The notes under the pieces are model-generated. The model had not been told where the DNA came from. It saw only the letters and a list, made by a program, of their open reading frames with translations, and made no database searches. DNA of 64,000 nt from Xaviernesmea rhizosphaerae (lineage in GTDB: Bacteria; Pseudomonadota; Alphaproteobacteria; Rhizobiales; Rhizobiaceae): contig NZ_MKIO01000025.1 in assembly GCF_001938945.1 (NCBI RefSeq), positions 1-64,000 on the forward strand, given 5' to 3'. Below are positions 1-8,406 of this stretch, piece by piece. Numbering within the stretch: the stretch's first letter is position 1; each line of letters begins with the position of its first letter. Made by a program: the position numbers and the translations under genes.

Positions 1-112
1 CCCTGCCGCCGGCCGCCAGACGGTGGCTGCCCAGCAGGCCCGCGTCAAAGGCTTCGCGCTCGATATGGGTGGGCCGGACGACGAAGATTATGAATTCAAG
101 GAGACGGCGTGA
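1..112 (+). CDS. C-terminal end of a probable methyl-accepting chemotaxis protein (partial)
   Basis: An open frame runs in from the left edge and stops at TGA 110-112. The 36 visible residues are an Ala/Gln-rich stretch followed by an acidic tail (DDEDYEF, then KETA). This composition, directly upstream of cheW-cheR-cheB, fits the flexible C-terminal tail of a chemoreceptor; many receptors end in an aromatic-acidic CheR-docking peptide, and DYEF is only loosely like one. The gene body is outside the window, so the family call is mainly contextual. Its stop overlaps a possible GTG start of cheW, so the two genes are probably translated together. Confidence 0.5.
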   Translation, partial: PAAGRQTVAAQQARVKGFALDMGGPDDEDYEFKETA

Positions 113-114
113 TC

Positions 115-609
115 ATGGCAACTGTAACCAATGAATCCCAGTTCGTGACGTTCAGCCTCGGCGATGAGATCTTCGCCGTTCCGGTCGACGTGGTTCGTGA
201 AATCCTCGATTACGAGGATCCCTCGCGCATTCCGCATGGTCCGGCCCATCTCCTCGGCCTGCGCGATGTGCGCGGGCAAGGTGTCCCGATCATCGATCTG
301 CGGGTGCGCCTGGGCATGGACAAGACCGTGCGCACCGCCCACACCCGCATCCTCGTGCTCGACATTCCGCTCGCCGACAAGATGCTGGCGCTCGGGCTGG
401 TGGCCGACAAGGTGTTCGAGGTCGTGCCCTTCCGCCATGATGCGGTGGAAACGGCGCCCGATATCGGCGCCGCCTGGAACTCCGACTACATCCGCGGCGT
501 CGTCCGGCGCACGAATGATTTCGTGATCATCATCGATCTGTCCCGGCTGTTTTCCGACAGCGCTCCGGCACTCTCGGCCGTGGCGCAGCCGTCCAGAGCC
601 GTTGCGTAA
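115..609 (+). CDS. cheW: Chemotaxis coupling protein CheW
   Basis: A 164-residue single CheW domain, the SH3-like adaptor that links chemoreceptors to the kinase CheA in the cytoplasmic signalling array. The N-terminal beta strands (FVTFSLGDEIFAVPV) and the segment with LLGLRDVRGQGVPIIDLR are typical of the family; the length is normal apart from a short Ala/Pro/Arg tail after the domain. AAGGAG at 98-103 lies 11 nt before ATG 115 and 5 nt before an in-frame GTG at 109 that overlaps the upstream stop; either may be used, and I take the ATG. It is followed 14 nt later by cheR in an apparent che operon. Confidence 0.93.
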   Translation: MATVTNESQFVTFSLGDEIFAVPVDVVREILDYEDPSRIPHGPAHLLGLRDVRGQGVPIIDLRVRLGMDKTVRTAHTRILVLDIPLADKMLALGLVADKVFEVVPFRHDAVETAPDIGAAWNSDYIRGVVRRTNDFVIIIDLSRLFSDSAPALSAVAQPSRAVA

Positions 610-623
610 GAAAGCGTATAGAA

Positions 624-1475
624 TTGAGCAACGCAGCCGTTCGCATTTCGCCCGACGACCGCCTGAGCGAGAAAAATTTCAAGCGGTTGGCGGATTTCAT
701 CTTCTCCTATAGCGGCATCAAGATGCCGCCCTCCAAGGCCACCATGCTGGAAGGCCGGCTGCGCCGCCGATTGCGGGCAACCGGCTACCCCAACTTCGAT
801 GCCTATTGCGACTATCTGTTCAAATATGACGGGCTCGAAAGCGAGACCGTGCATCTGATCGATGTCGTGACGACGAACAAGACGGACTTCTTCCGGGAAC
901 CGAACCATTTCGACTTTCTGACCGAAAGGGTGCTGCCGGAATTCACGCAACGCGGTGTGGGCAAGCTGCGTGTGTGGAGTTCGGCCTGCTCTATCGGCGC
1001 CGAGCCCTATACGCTTGCCATGGTGCTGGAGGACTACAGGCAGAAGCAGCGGGGGATGGACTACGGGATCCTCGCCTCGGACCTCTCCACCGATGTTCTG
1101 CAGCGGGCGCGCAAGGGCATCTACACCAGCGACATGATGGTGCCGGTGCCGCAGGAGCTGCGCAAGCGCTATGTGATGAGCGCGATCGATCCGGAGCGGG
1201 ACGAGGTGCGCATCACGCCCGCGCTGCGCGCGCGCGTCGGCTTCATGCGGCTCAACCTCATGGATGCGAGCTATCGCGTCGGCGAGCCGATGCATGTGAT
1301 CTTCTGCCGCAACGTGCTGATCTACTTCGACAAGAAGACGCAGCTGCATGTGCTGACCCAGCTGTGCGAATGCCTGCAGCCGGGCGGCTATCTCTTCATC
1401 GGTCATTCCGAGACGATCGCGGGCATGACCTTGCCGGTGCGCCAGATCGCCAACACCATCTTCATCCGGGAGTAA
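624..1475 (+). CDS. cheR: Chemotaxis protein methyltransferase CheR
   Basis: 283 residues, usual CheR length. It methylates glutamates of chemoreceptors using S-adenosylmethionine and thereby sets adaptation. The N-terminal helical domain comes first ([12 protein letters not shown]), then the SAM-binding domain with [19 protein letters not shown], and the late motif [14 protein letters not shown], which is diagnostic for CheR; the C-terminal [10 protein letters not shown] also matches. The start is TTG at 624, chosen because the protein then begins just before the conserved N-domain; the upstream purine stretch at 607-614 is a weak ribosome site. It lies between cheW and cheB, its natural antagonist. 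Confidence 0.95.
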   Translation: MSNAAVRISPDDRLSEKNFKRLADFIFSYSGIKMPPSKATMLEGRLRRRLRATGYPNFDAYCDYLFKYDGLESETVHLIDVVTTNKTDFFREPNHFDFLTERVLPEFTQRGVGKLRVWSSACSIGAEPYTLAMVLEDYRQKQRGMDYGILASDLSTDVLQRARKGIYTSDMMVPVPQELRKRYVMSAIDPERDEVRITPALRARVGFMRLNLMDASYRVGEPMHVIFCRNVLIYFDKKTQLHVLTQLCECLQPGGYLFIGHSETIAGMTLPVRQIANTIFIRE

Positions 1476-1480
1476 CAGGC

Positions 1481-2590
1481 TTGGGCGGCAAAATTCGCGT
1501 TCTGATCATCGACGATTCCGCAAGCGTCCGGCAGACGCTCACCTCCGTGCTGCAGTCCGATCCGGCGATCGAGGTGATCGGCGCGGCGGCGGATCCCTTC
1601 ATCGCGGCAAAGCGCATTCAGGACGAAGTTCCTGACGTCATCACGCTGGATGTGGAAATGCCGCGCATGGATGGCATCACCTTTCTGCGCAAGCTGATGT
1701 CGCAGCGGCCGATCCCGGTCGTCATGTGCTCGTCCCTGACAGAGGAGGGCACGGAAACGTTGATGCAGGCACTGGAAGCCGGTGCCGTCGACGTGATCCT
1801 GAAGCCAAAGATCGGCGCGGCCGACCATCTCGCCGAACAGGCGCAGCGCATCTGCGAGGTGGTCAAGGGCGCCTCGCAGGCGCGCATCGGCAGCCGCCGC
1901 GTGGCCAGCGCTCGGGCCTCCGGCGCATCGGCTTCGGCGTCGGGCCCGGCGCAAAAGCTCACCGCCGACGTGATGCTGCCGCCGCCGCCCGCCGGCAGGG
2001 CCATGGCCAAGACCACCGAAATGGTCTGCTGCATCGGCGCCTCCACCGGCGGAACCGAGGCACTGCGCGAGCTCCTGGAGCGGCTCCCGGCCAATTCGCC
2101 GGGGATCGTCATTGTCCAGCACATGCCGGAAAAATTCACGGCTGCCTTCGCCAAGCGGTTGAATGGCCTGTGCGAAGTCGAGGTCAAGGAAGCGCAGGAT
2201 GGCGACCCGGTTCTGCGCGGCCATGTGCTGATCGCACCCGGCGACCGGCATATGCTGCTGGAGCGCCAGGGCGCGCGCTATCACGTCTCGGTGCGCGAGG
2301 GGCCCTTGGTCTCGCGCCACCGGCCGTCGGTCGATGTGCTGTTCCGCTCGGCGGCGCGTGCCGCCGGCTCGAATGCCATGGCCGTGATCATGACCGGCAT
2401 GGGCGACGACGGCGCGCGCGGCATGCTGGAGATGAAGCAGGCCGGCGCTTATACCGTGGCGCAGGACGAAGCGACCTCCGTGGTCTTCGGCATGCCGAAG
2501 GAAGCGATCGCCCGCGGCGGCGTCGACAAGATCCTGGGCCTGCCGCTGCTGGCCAGCGAAATCCTGGCGGAGGACCACCGGCGCCGGTGA
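1481..2590 (+). CDS. cheB: Protein-glutamate methylesterase/deamidase CheB
   Basis: 369 residues. The N-terminal receiver domain carries the acidic pocket (Asp11, Asp12), the phospho-acceptor Asp57 in [10 protein letters not shown] and Lys109 in ILKPK. A Ser/Ala-rich linker (about 131-175) leads to the methylesterase domain with the Ser188 (GASTGG), His214 (QHMPEKFT), Asp310 region (TGMGDDG) triad. Phosphorylated CheB removes receptor methyl groups added by CheR. Start is TTG 1481, with GGGAG at 1468-1472 eight nt upstream, five nt after the cheR stop. The reading frame extends far upstream through cheR, but those residues are out-of-frame cheR sequence. Confidence 0.95.
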   Translation: MGGKIRVLIIDDSASVRQTLTSVLQSDPAIEVIGAAADPFIAAKRIQDEVPDVITLDVEMPRMDGITFLRKLMSQRPIPVVMCSSLTEEGTETLMQALEAGAVDVILKPKIGAADHLAEQAQRICEVVKGASQARIGSRRVASARASGASASASGPAQKLTADVMLPPPPAGRAMAKTTEMVCCIGASTGGTEALRELLERLPANSPGIVIVQHMPEKFTAAFAKRLNGLCEVEVKEAQDGDPVLRGHVLIAPGDRHMLLERQGARYHVSVREGPLVSRHRPSVDVLFRSAARAAGSNAMAVIMTGMGDDGARGMLEMKQAGAYTVAQDEATSVVFGMPKEAIARGGVDKILGLPLLASEILAEDHRRR

Positions 2591-2682
2591 CGCGGGCACG
2601 GGGCGCTCGTCAGAGCACGAACGAAGCGCGGCCGGCGGTTCAGCGCAGTCCCACGCCATCGGCGAAACCAGAGCGTCCGCAG

Positions 2683-2720
2683 ACGACAAAGCCCGGCTGG
2701 GAACGGCCGGGCTTTGTCGT
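2683..2720 (+). terminator. Strong hairpin terminator after the che genes
   Basis: A perfect 15-bp stem (2683-2697 with 2706-2720) closes an 8-nt loop about 90 nt after the cheB stop. The arm contains ACAAAGCCCGGC and its exact complement; the 3' arm ends in CTTTGTCGT, a short T-rich end. It should end the che transcript and separates it from the ParA-like gene. In the rest of the 2591-2943 gap I see only GGAGG a few bases before the next start. Confidence 0.75.
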
Positions 2721-2943
2721 GCCAGATCCACCCGGATCCGTCCCCTCGCCCCTGCCCTCCTCGGCCCCGCCCGACAGGCCTCTGCTCTTTTGGTGCCTGC
2801 CACCACCGTCCGTCTGGAACCAGCCCGGATTCGACTGTTAAGCCTCGCGTAACCATGAAGGTCGAGAATTGGTGCAGCACCATGACATCGGGTGCGCTTG
2901 CAAGCGAGCATGATTGACTTGCTGATCGAGACTGGAGGCCGGC

Positions 2944-3636
2944 ATGCCCACGATCACCTTCGCCAACACCAAGGGCGGCGCCGGAAAGACCACGGCGGTG
3001 CTGCTGCTGGCCACTGAATTCGTTCGCCGCGGCTATCGGATCTGCATCGTGGACACCGATCCGCAAAGATGGATCTCGCGCTGGTTCGAGGCGGCGCAAC
3101 CGCATGACAATCTCACGGTCGCGACCTTCGTTTCGCTCGCCTCGCTGCAGCGGACCATCCAGCAATATCAGACGAGCTGCGACTATATCATCGTCGACCT
3201 GCCCGGCGCACAGTCCCCCTTGCTCGCCACGGCGCTCGGCATGTCCGACCATGTGATGATCCCGATCCAGGGCAGCTCCATGGACGCGCAGGGCGGCGCC
3301 CAGGTGATCGAGCTTCTGAGCTATCTGGATCGGAAGGCCAACATCACCATTGCGCATTCCGTCGTGCTTTCCCGCGTCAACCCCATGGTGACGACGCGCG
3401 CTTTGCTCGCCGTCAAGGCGCTGCTGGCCGAGCGTTCGGTCAACCTGCTGCAGACCCCGATCATCGAGCGCGCAGCCTTCCGCGACATGTTCGAATACGG
3501 GGTTTTCCTGCATCAGATGCAGCCGGAACGGGTCAGCAACCTGGCAAAGGCGATCCAGAACGCCGAGAGCTTTGCCGACGAAGTCGAGCGCCTGGTGCCG
3601 CTGACATCGCGCACCCGCGCCGCCAGCGCTGCCTGA
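2944..3636 (+). CDS. Orphan ParA/MinD-family ATPase, VirC1-like
   Basis: 230 residues beginning with a deviant Walker A loop (TKGGAGKTT, Lys10 and Lys15), then Walker A-prime DTDP near residue 38 and a Walker B-like IIVDLPG. These define the ParA/MinD family of DNA- or membrane-positioning ATPases. No ParB partner is adjacent. The C-terminal motif with ERAAFRDMFEYG resembles that of Agrobacterium VirC1, an orphan ParA that recruits T-DNA transfer complexes; chromosomal VirC1-like genes of unknown role occur in rhizobia. GGAGG sits just before ATG 2944. It follows a chemotaxis cluster but is separated from it by a terminator, so a role in positioning chemoreceptor arrays is possible and unproven. 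Confidence 0.85.
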   Translation: MPTITFANTKGGAGKTTAVLLLATEFVRRGYRICIVDTDPQRWISRWFEAAQPHDNLTVATFVSLASLQRTIQQYQTSCDYIIVDLPGAQSPLLATALGMSDHVMIPIQGSSMDAQGGAQVIELLSYLDRKANITIAHSVVLSRVNPMVTTRALLAVKALLAERSVNLLQTPIIERAAFRDMFEYGVFLHQMQPERVSNLAKAIQNAESFADEVERLVPLTSRTRAASAA

Positions 3637-3761
3637 ACCGCATCCGAAGTCCGATGCTCTCCGGCCTGTCGCGCAGCTCCGCGACCTTTCGCCTGCCCCG
3701 CCCGGGCAGAATGCCGATTCCCCTGTGACGATCCATGCGGTAAAACCGCATCGTCTGCCTC

Positions 3762-3815
3762 ACACCAAATGTCGATGAGAGGGACTTATAGGTCCCTCTC
3801 ATCGACATTTGGTGT
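3762..3815. repeat. Perfect inverted repeat, 24-bp arms, 6-nt loop
   Basis: Bases 3762-3785 (starting ACACCAAATGTCGATGAGAG) are the exact reverse complement of 3792-3815, with TTATAG between. No T-run follows on either strand, so it is not a typical intrinsic terminator. A smaller 7-bp hairpin (3735-3741 with 3745-3751, loop AAA) precedes it and may belong to the end of the ParA-like transcript. The palindrome lies 31 nt before the DUF1467 start. It could be a small palindromic mobile remnant, a protein-binding site or an mRNA structure; I cannot assign it. Confidence 0.9.
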
Positions 3816-3846
3816 CAGCGCAGGGCGGAACATGGCGGGGAGGCTC

Positions 3847-4116
3847 ATGCCGATATTTTCAGTGATCGCGATCTATTTCGTCATCTGGTGGCTGACTCTG
3901 TTCGTCGTTCTGCCGGTGGGCCTGCGCACGCAGGCCGAGGAGCAGGACGTGGTGCGTGGCAGCACCGAAAGCGCGCCGGCCCGCTTCAGCGCCTGGAAGG
4001 TCTTCGGCGCGACGACGCTGCTGGCGGCCCTGATCCAGCTCGGCTTCACCATCCTCTCGGATGTCTACGGCATCGGCATTGATTCGATCCCGCGTTTCGC
4101 TCCAACCTTTTACTGA
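3847..4116 (+). CDS. DUF1467 family small membrane protein
   Basis: 89 residues with two membrane segments, one at the N-terminus (about 2-23, IFSVIAIYFVIWWLTLFVVL) followed by the conserved PVGLRTQAEE loop, and a second at about 52-72. This is the pattern of DUF1467, a family of unknown function found next to proS in many Rhizobiales; here proS also follows. The start at ATG 3847 gives the family's usual N-terminus (MPIFS) and has GGGGAGG only 3 nt upstream; an in-frame ATG at 3832 would add five residues. Frames reaching further upstream run into the palindrome and are not real. Confidence 0.8.
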   Translation: MPIFSVIAIYFVIWWLTLFVVLPVGLRTQAEEQDVVRGSTESAPARFSAWKVFGATTLLAALIQLGFTILSDVYGIGIDSIPRFAPTFY

Positions 4117-4182
4117 TACAGCCCACCGAGACAGCCTGCCTTGGCCGGCAAGCGCGCGCCCGCATGGACGCTCACCTGGCAG

Positions 4183-4344
4183 AGCACCAGACCGAAAACG
4201 GGCAACCAGTTTTCGGTGGAATCCGATGTGAAAACAAAGGACTAAAGCATCGGACCGAAAAGTGGGAACCGGTTTTCGGAAAAATCCGATGCAAAAACAA
4301 AAATCTAGAGCATCGGACTTGCATATGGTTTTCAGCCCGATGCG
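4183..4344. repeat. Mosaic palindromic repeat, locus A (one full and one partial copy)
   Basis: A full element at 4246-4344 has two hairpins: GCATCGGACCGAAAAG... paired with ...TTTTCGG...TCCGATGC (4247-4292), an A-rich spacer, and a second GCATCGG.../...CCGATGC hairpin (4309-4343). A degenerate copy of the first hairpin precedes it (4183-4230). Related elements lie in the same orientation at 10144-10228 and 37500-37597. The two-palindrome layout resembles the rhizobial intergenic mosaic elements (RIME type); that name is from memory and not verified by alignment. Confidence 0.75.
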
Positions 4345-4393
4345 CCAGGGCAGCCATGACCAATCACTGCGGAAAGGCCTGATTAAGGTCAAA

Positions 4394-4422
4394 AAAAAAC
4401 AAGGCCTGAAGCCTTGTTTTTT
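4394..4422. terminator. Bidirectional hairpin terminator
   Basis: A 12-bp stem (4394-4405 with 4411-4422, core ACAAGGC/GCCTTGT) has a 5-nt loop and T-runs on both strands (6 T on plus, 9 on minus). It lies 280 nt after DUF1467 and well before proS, so it isolates proS from the upstream unit and would stop transcription from either side. Confidence 0.75.
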
Positions 4423-4881
4423 AAGTTTCGCGTGATCCGTTTCCGTTACCGGCGGCTGCGAGCGACCGCGCCTAAGATCTGATCCTCCCAAGACTTTTCC
4501 GCGAGTGTCGGCAAGAAATTGTTCTCCCTGCCTCTTTTGTGAGCTGAAATTAGCTCAAAGATTAAGCTCTGTCACGCGGTTTTTTGCAAAATTGCGACAG
4601 CCGCGCAAAATCCTTCGTCAGGTGCGAAATGCCGCAATTTCGCCGTTTCAAGCAGGTTCGACGGTTTTCGTTCCACCTGTCGCGCAGCGCCTAGGCTTTG
4701 GCACCGCGCCGGAAGAACAGGCGGTGCTAGCGGGTTTTCTTCCCCGCGCGAACCGTTTATGAACGCGCTTGCCTTGCCGCCAAAGAGGCTGGCATTCGAT
4801 CACGTGCAAACCCGCCTGGTCGGCGCTCCGGTCCGCTTTCTTGCGCCGGGGCCCGCGGTCAACGAACCTGGAACCCTGTTC
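4423..4881. other. Gene-free leader before proS
   Basis: About 460 nt lie between the terminator and the chosen proS start. The proS frame stays open upstream to 4759, but those 41 extra codons do not resemble any ProRS N-terminus and I treat them as untranslated. The first half (4500-4620) is less GC-rich than the flanks and is the likely promoter region. I recognise no riboswitch or T-box here. Confidence 0.5.
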
Positions 4882-6210
4882 ATGCGCCTGTCCCGCTACT
4901 TCATGCCGATTCTCAAAGAAAATCCGAAGGAAGCGGAAATCGTGTCGCATCGGCTGATGCTGCGCGCCGGCATGATCCGCCAGCAATCGGCCGGCATCTA
5001 TTCCTGGCTGCCGCTGGGCAAGCGCGTTCTCGACAAGGTCAATGCCATCATCCGCGAGGAGCAGAACCGCTCCGGCGCCATCGAGCTCCTGATGCCGACC
5101 CTGCAGTCGGCCGAGCTCTGGCAGGAAAGCGGCCGCTACGACGATTATGGCAAGGAGATGCTGCGCATCAAGGACCGCCAGGAGCGGCCGATGCTCTACG
5201 GCCCGACGAACGAAGAGATGATCACCGACATCTTCCGCTCGTCGGTCAAGTCCTACAAGGACCTGCCGCTCAATCTCTATCACATCCAGCTGAAGTTCCG
5301 CGACGAGGTGCGCCCGCGTTTCGGCACCATGCGCTCGCGCGAATTCCTGATGAAGGACGCCTATTCCTTCGACCTGACGCGCGAAGGCGCGCTGCACGCC
5401 TATAACAAGATGTTCGTGGCCTATCTGCGCACCTTCGACCGACTGGGCATGCGCGCCATCCCGATGCGGGCCGATACCGGCCCGATCGGCGGCAATCACA
5501 GCCATGAGTTCATCATCTTGGCCGATACGGGCGAGTCGGAAGTGTTCTGCCACAAGGATTTCATCGATTTCGACATCCCCGGCATCGACACCGATTTCGA
5601 CGACGCAGCGGCGCTGCAGGGCGTGTTCGAAAAGTGGACCTCGCGCTATGCGGCCACCTCGGAAATGCATGACGAAGCCGCCTATGACGCAATTGGCGAG
5701 GGCGATCGCGTGTCCGCGCGCGGCATCGAGGTCGGCCATATCTTCTATTTCGGCACGAAATATTCCGAGCCGATGGGCGCCAAGGTGCTCGGCCCCGACG
5801 GCAAGGAGCATCTGGTGCATATGGGCTCCTACGGCATTGGCCCGACCCGCCTTGTGCCGGCGATCATTGAGGCTTCGCATGACGAGAACGGCATCATCTG
5901 GCCGCAATCGGTCGCGCCCTTCGATGCCGTCGTCATCAATATGAAGGCGGGCGATGCGGCCTGCGAAGCCGCCAGCCTCAAGATCTATGGCGAGCTCGGC
6001 ACGGCCGGCCTCGACATGCTCTATGACGATACCGACGACCGCGCCGGCGCGAAATTCGCCACCGCGGACCTGATCGGTGTGCCGTGGCAGGTCATCGTTG
6101 GCCCGCGCGGCGTGGCCGCCGGCGAGGTCGAGCTGAAGAACCGCCGCACCGGCGAGCGCGAGACGCTGCCGATCGACGCGGCGATCGCCAAGCTCGGCGC
6201 GGTACGATAA
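4882..6210 (+). CDS. proS: Prolyl-tRNA synthetase (alphaproteobacterial type)
   Basis: 442 residues from ATG 4882 ([11 protein letters not shown]). It charges tRNA-Pro with proline in the cytoplasm. Class II synthetase motifs are visible: [11 protein letters not shown] and the motif 1 region, [23 protein letters not shown] for motif 2, and [11 protein letters not shown] for motif 3, followed by an anticodon-binding domain. The length matches the short ProRS of alphaproteobacteria that lacks the roughly 180-residue editing insertion of the E. coli enzyme. The start was set by the conserved N-terminus; no strong ribosome site is seen. lolC follows after 9-12 nt. Confidence 0.95.
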   Translation: MRLSRYFMPILKENPKEAEIVSHRLMLRAGMIRQQSAGIYSWLPLGKRVLDKVNAIIREEQNRSGAIELLMPTLQSAELWQESGRYDDYGKEMLRIKDRQERPMLYGPTNEEMITDIFRSSVKSYKDLPLNLYHIQLKFRDEVRPRFGTMRSREFLMKDAYSFDLTREGALHAYNKMFVAYLRTFDRLGMRAIPMRADTGPIGGNHSHEFIILADTGESEVFCHKDFIDFDIPGIDTDFDDAAALQGVFEKWTSRYAATSEMHDEAAYDAIGEGDRVSARGIEVGHIFYFGTKYSEPMGAKVLGPDGKEHLVHMGSYGIGPTRLVPAIIEASHDENGIIWPQSVAPFDAVVINMKAGDAACEAASLKIYGELGTAGLDMLYDDTDDRAGAKFATADLIGVPWQVIVGPRGVAAGEVELKNRRTGERETLPIDAAIAKLGAVR

Positions 6211-6222
6211 ACGAGGAAAATG

Positions 6223-7530
6223 ATGACGGCTGTCCCAGCAGACACCGCGGCCGAAGCGGCTGCCAAGCGGCCCGCGGGCCGCCCCTTCTCCGCGTTCGAG
6301 CGCATGGTGGCCTGGCGCTACCTGCGCTCGCGTCGGCGGGAAGCCTTCATCTCGGTCATTGCCGGCTTTTCCTTCATCGGCATCACGCTGGGCGTGGCCA
6401 CGCTGATCATCGTCATGGCCGTGATGAACGGCTTCCGCACCGAGCTGATCTCGCGCATTCTCGGCATTAACGGCCATATGATCGTTCAGCCGCTCGATGG
6501 CCCGCTCGACAATTACGCCGATCTCGCGGCGAAGTTCTCCGCCATCAAGGGTGTCACCATGGCGATCCCGATGATCGAGGGGCAGACGCTCGCCTCCGGC
6601 ACGGGCGGCGCCGGCACCGGAGCCCTGGTGCGTGGGGTGCGGCCGGAGGATTTCGGCAAGATGTCGGCGGTCTCGGGCCATATCCGCTCGGGCGATCTGA
6701 CGGCCTTCGCCAATGGCACGGGCGTCGCCATCGGCTCGCGCATGGCCGACCAGCTCGGCCTGCAGGCCGGCGGCACCATCACGCTCGTGGCGCCGGAGGG
6801 CGATGTCACGCCGATGGGCGTCAATCCCCGGGTGAAGTCCTACACCGTCTCGGCCATTTTCGAGATCGGCATGTCGGAATATGACGCGTCGATCATCTTC
6901 ATGCCGCTGTCGGAAGCGCAGCTCTACTTCAACGCCGAGGGCATCGCCCAGTCGATCGAGATCTTCGTCGAAAAGCCGGACATGGTCGACAGCCTGCGCA
7001 AGGCGGTGGAGGACGCGGCCGGGCGGCCGGTGCTGATCACCGACTGGCGTGACCGCAACAAGACCTTCTTCTCCGCGCTTCAGGTCGAGCGCAATGTCAT
7101 GTTCATGATCCTGACATTGATCGTGCTGGTGGCGGCGCTCAACATCGTCTCCGGCCTGATCATGCTGGTGAAGGACAAGGGCAGCGACATCGCGATTCTG
7201 CGCACCATGGGCGCCTCCTCGGGCTCGGTCATGCGGATCTTCTTCATGACGGGTGCGGCCATCGGCATTGTCGGCACGCTGGCCGGCGTGGCGCTCGGCA
7301 TCGTCGTCTGTCTGAACATCGAATCGATCCGGCAGTTCTTCTCCTGGGTTTCGGGCACGACGCTGTTCAATCCGGAACTCTATTTCCTCAGCCAGCTGCC
7401 GGCGGAGATGAACCCGGGCGAAACGATTTCCGTCGTCGCCATGGCCATCGGCCTGTCCTTCCTGGCGACCATCTTCCCGGCCTGGCGTGCCTCGCGGCTC
7501 GATCCGGTCCAGGCGCTGCGTTACGAATAA
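6223..7530 (+). CDS. lolC: Lipoprotein-releasing ABC transporter permease LolC/LolE
   Basis: 435-436 residues. It is the inner-membrane permease that, with LolD, detaches lipoproteins from the inner membrane and hands them to LolA. The N-terminal cytoplasmic part contains [18 protein letters not shown], then TM1 ([20 protein letters not shown]), a large periplasmic domain (about 70-285) and three C-terminal TM segments within the FtsX-like domain, ending [18 protein letters not shown], a classic LolC/E ending. ATG codons at 6220 and 6223 are in tandem; GAGG at 6213-6216 favours 6223. A single permease gene suggests it acts as a homodimer in place of LolC plus LolE. Confidence 0.93.
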   Translation: MTAVPADTAAEAAAKRPAGRPFSAFERMVAWRYLRSRRREAFISVIAGFSFIGITLGVATLIIVMAVMNGFRTELISRILGINGHMIVQPLDGPLDNYADLAAKFSAIKGVTMAIPMIEGQTLASGTGGAGTGALVRGVRPEDFGKMSAVSGHIRSGDLTAFANGTGVAIGSRMADQLGLQAGGTITLVAPEGDVTPMGVNPRVKSYTVSAIFEIGMSEYDASIIFMPLSEAQLYFNAEGIAQSIEIFVEKPDMVDSLRKAVEDAAGRPVLITDWRDRNKTFFSALQVERNVMFMILTLIVLVAALNIVSGLIMLVKDKGSDIAILRTMGASSGSVMRIFFMTGAAIGIVGTLAGVALGIVVCLNIESIRQFFSWVSGTTLFNPELYFLSQLPAEMNPGETISVVAMAIGLSFLATIFPAWRASRLDPVQALRYE

Positions 7531-7543
7531 GGTGATAAGAAGC

Positions 7544-8230
7544 ATGGCCGCGCGCGTGGTACTCGAACTTTCGGCCGTCGAACGCCATTACAGCCAGGGG
7601 GACAAGGCCCTTTCGATCCTGAAGGGCGCCGATTTCCGGCTGAATGCCGGGCAGACCGTGGCGCTGGTCGCGCCGTCGGGCACCGGCAAATCGACGCTCC
7701 TGCATCTGGCCGGCCTTCTGGAACGGCCGGATGGCGGCGACGTGCTGATCAATGGCCGCTCCTGCGGTAAGCTCGGCGATGAGGAGCGCACCCGCATCCG
7801 CCGCCATGAGATCGGCTTCGTCTACCAGTTCCACCATCTTCTGCCGGAGTTCTCGGCCATCGAGAACATCATGATGCCGCAGCTGATCGGCGGCCTGTCC
7901 AAGGCCGAGGCGCGCGAGCGCGCGGCAGCCTTGCTCGACTATATGCGCATCGGCCACCGGGCCGATCACCGCCCCTCCGAACTTTCGGGGGGCGAACAGC
8001 AGCGCGTGGCGATCGCCCGGGCCGTGGCCAATGCCCCCTTCGTCCTGCTCGCCGACGAACCCACCGGCAATCTCGATCCCGAAACGGCCGGCTATGTCTT
8101 CGAGGCGCTGAAGGCGCTGGTCAAGCAATCGGGCCTCGCCGCCATGATCGCCACGCACAATCACGACCTCGCCGGGCTGATGGACCGCTGTGTCACGATC
8201 GAGGATGGCAAGGTCGTGCAGCTGCGGTAA
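7544..8230 (+). CDS. lolD: Lipoprotein-releasing ABC transporter ATP-binding protein LolD
   Basis: 228 residues, standard ABC ATPase. Walker A is [13 protein letters not shown], the signature is [14 protein letters not shown], and Walker B is [12 protein letters not shown]. It powers lipoprotein release by the LolC permease encoded 13 nt upstream, so the pair is one unit. The loop [16 protein letters not shown] after the Q-loop is typical of LolD rather than MacB. Start ATG 7544 is preceded by purine-rich AAGAAG. In many rhizobia dnaE follows lolD; here a chemotaxis-like gene follows instead (synteny recalled, not checked). Confidence 0.94.
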   Translation: MAARVVLELSAVERHYSQGDKALSILKGADFRLNAGQTVALVAPSGTGKSTLLHLAGLLERPDGGDVLINGRSCGKLGDEERTRIRRHEIGFVYQFHHLLPEFSAIENIMMPQLIGGLSKAEARERAAALLDYMRIGHRADHRPSELSGGEQQRVAIARAVANAPFVLLADEPTGNLDPETAGYVFEALKALVKQSGLAAMIATHNHDLAGLMDRCVTIEDGKVVQLR

Positions 8231-8406
8231 ACGCGTGTCACACCTCGTTGCCCGGCAGGCGATACGACAGGAACTGCAAACAATTTATCGGAAGTTCTCA
8301 GCGGCCCGCTAACTCTTCTTGTCGCTCCAATGATTGAATGCGCTTTCGTTTACCGGTGGTTTTTGAATATCCCCTAGGATGCATCCGTTAACGACGGAGT
8401 GTCATC

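Noticed and set aside
4648-7545. A minus-strand open frame of about 965 codons opposite proS and lolC
   Set aside because: Mirror frame of two well-identified genes; composition is dominated by His, Arg and Asp, with no motif.
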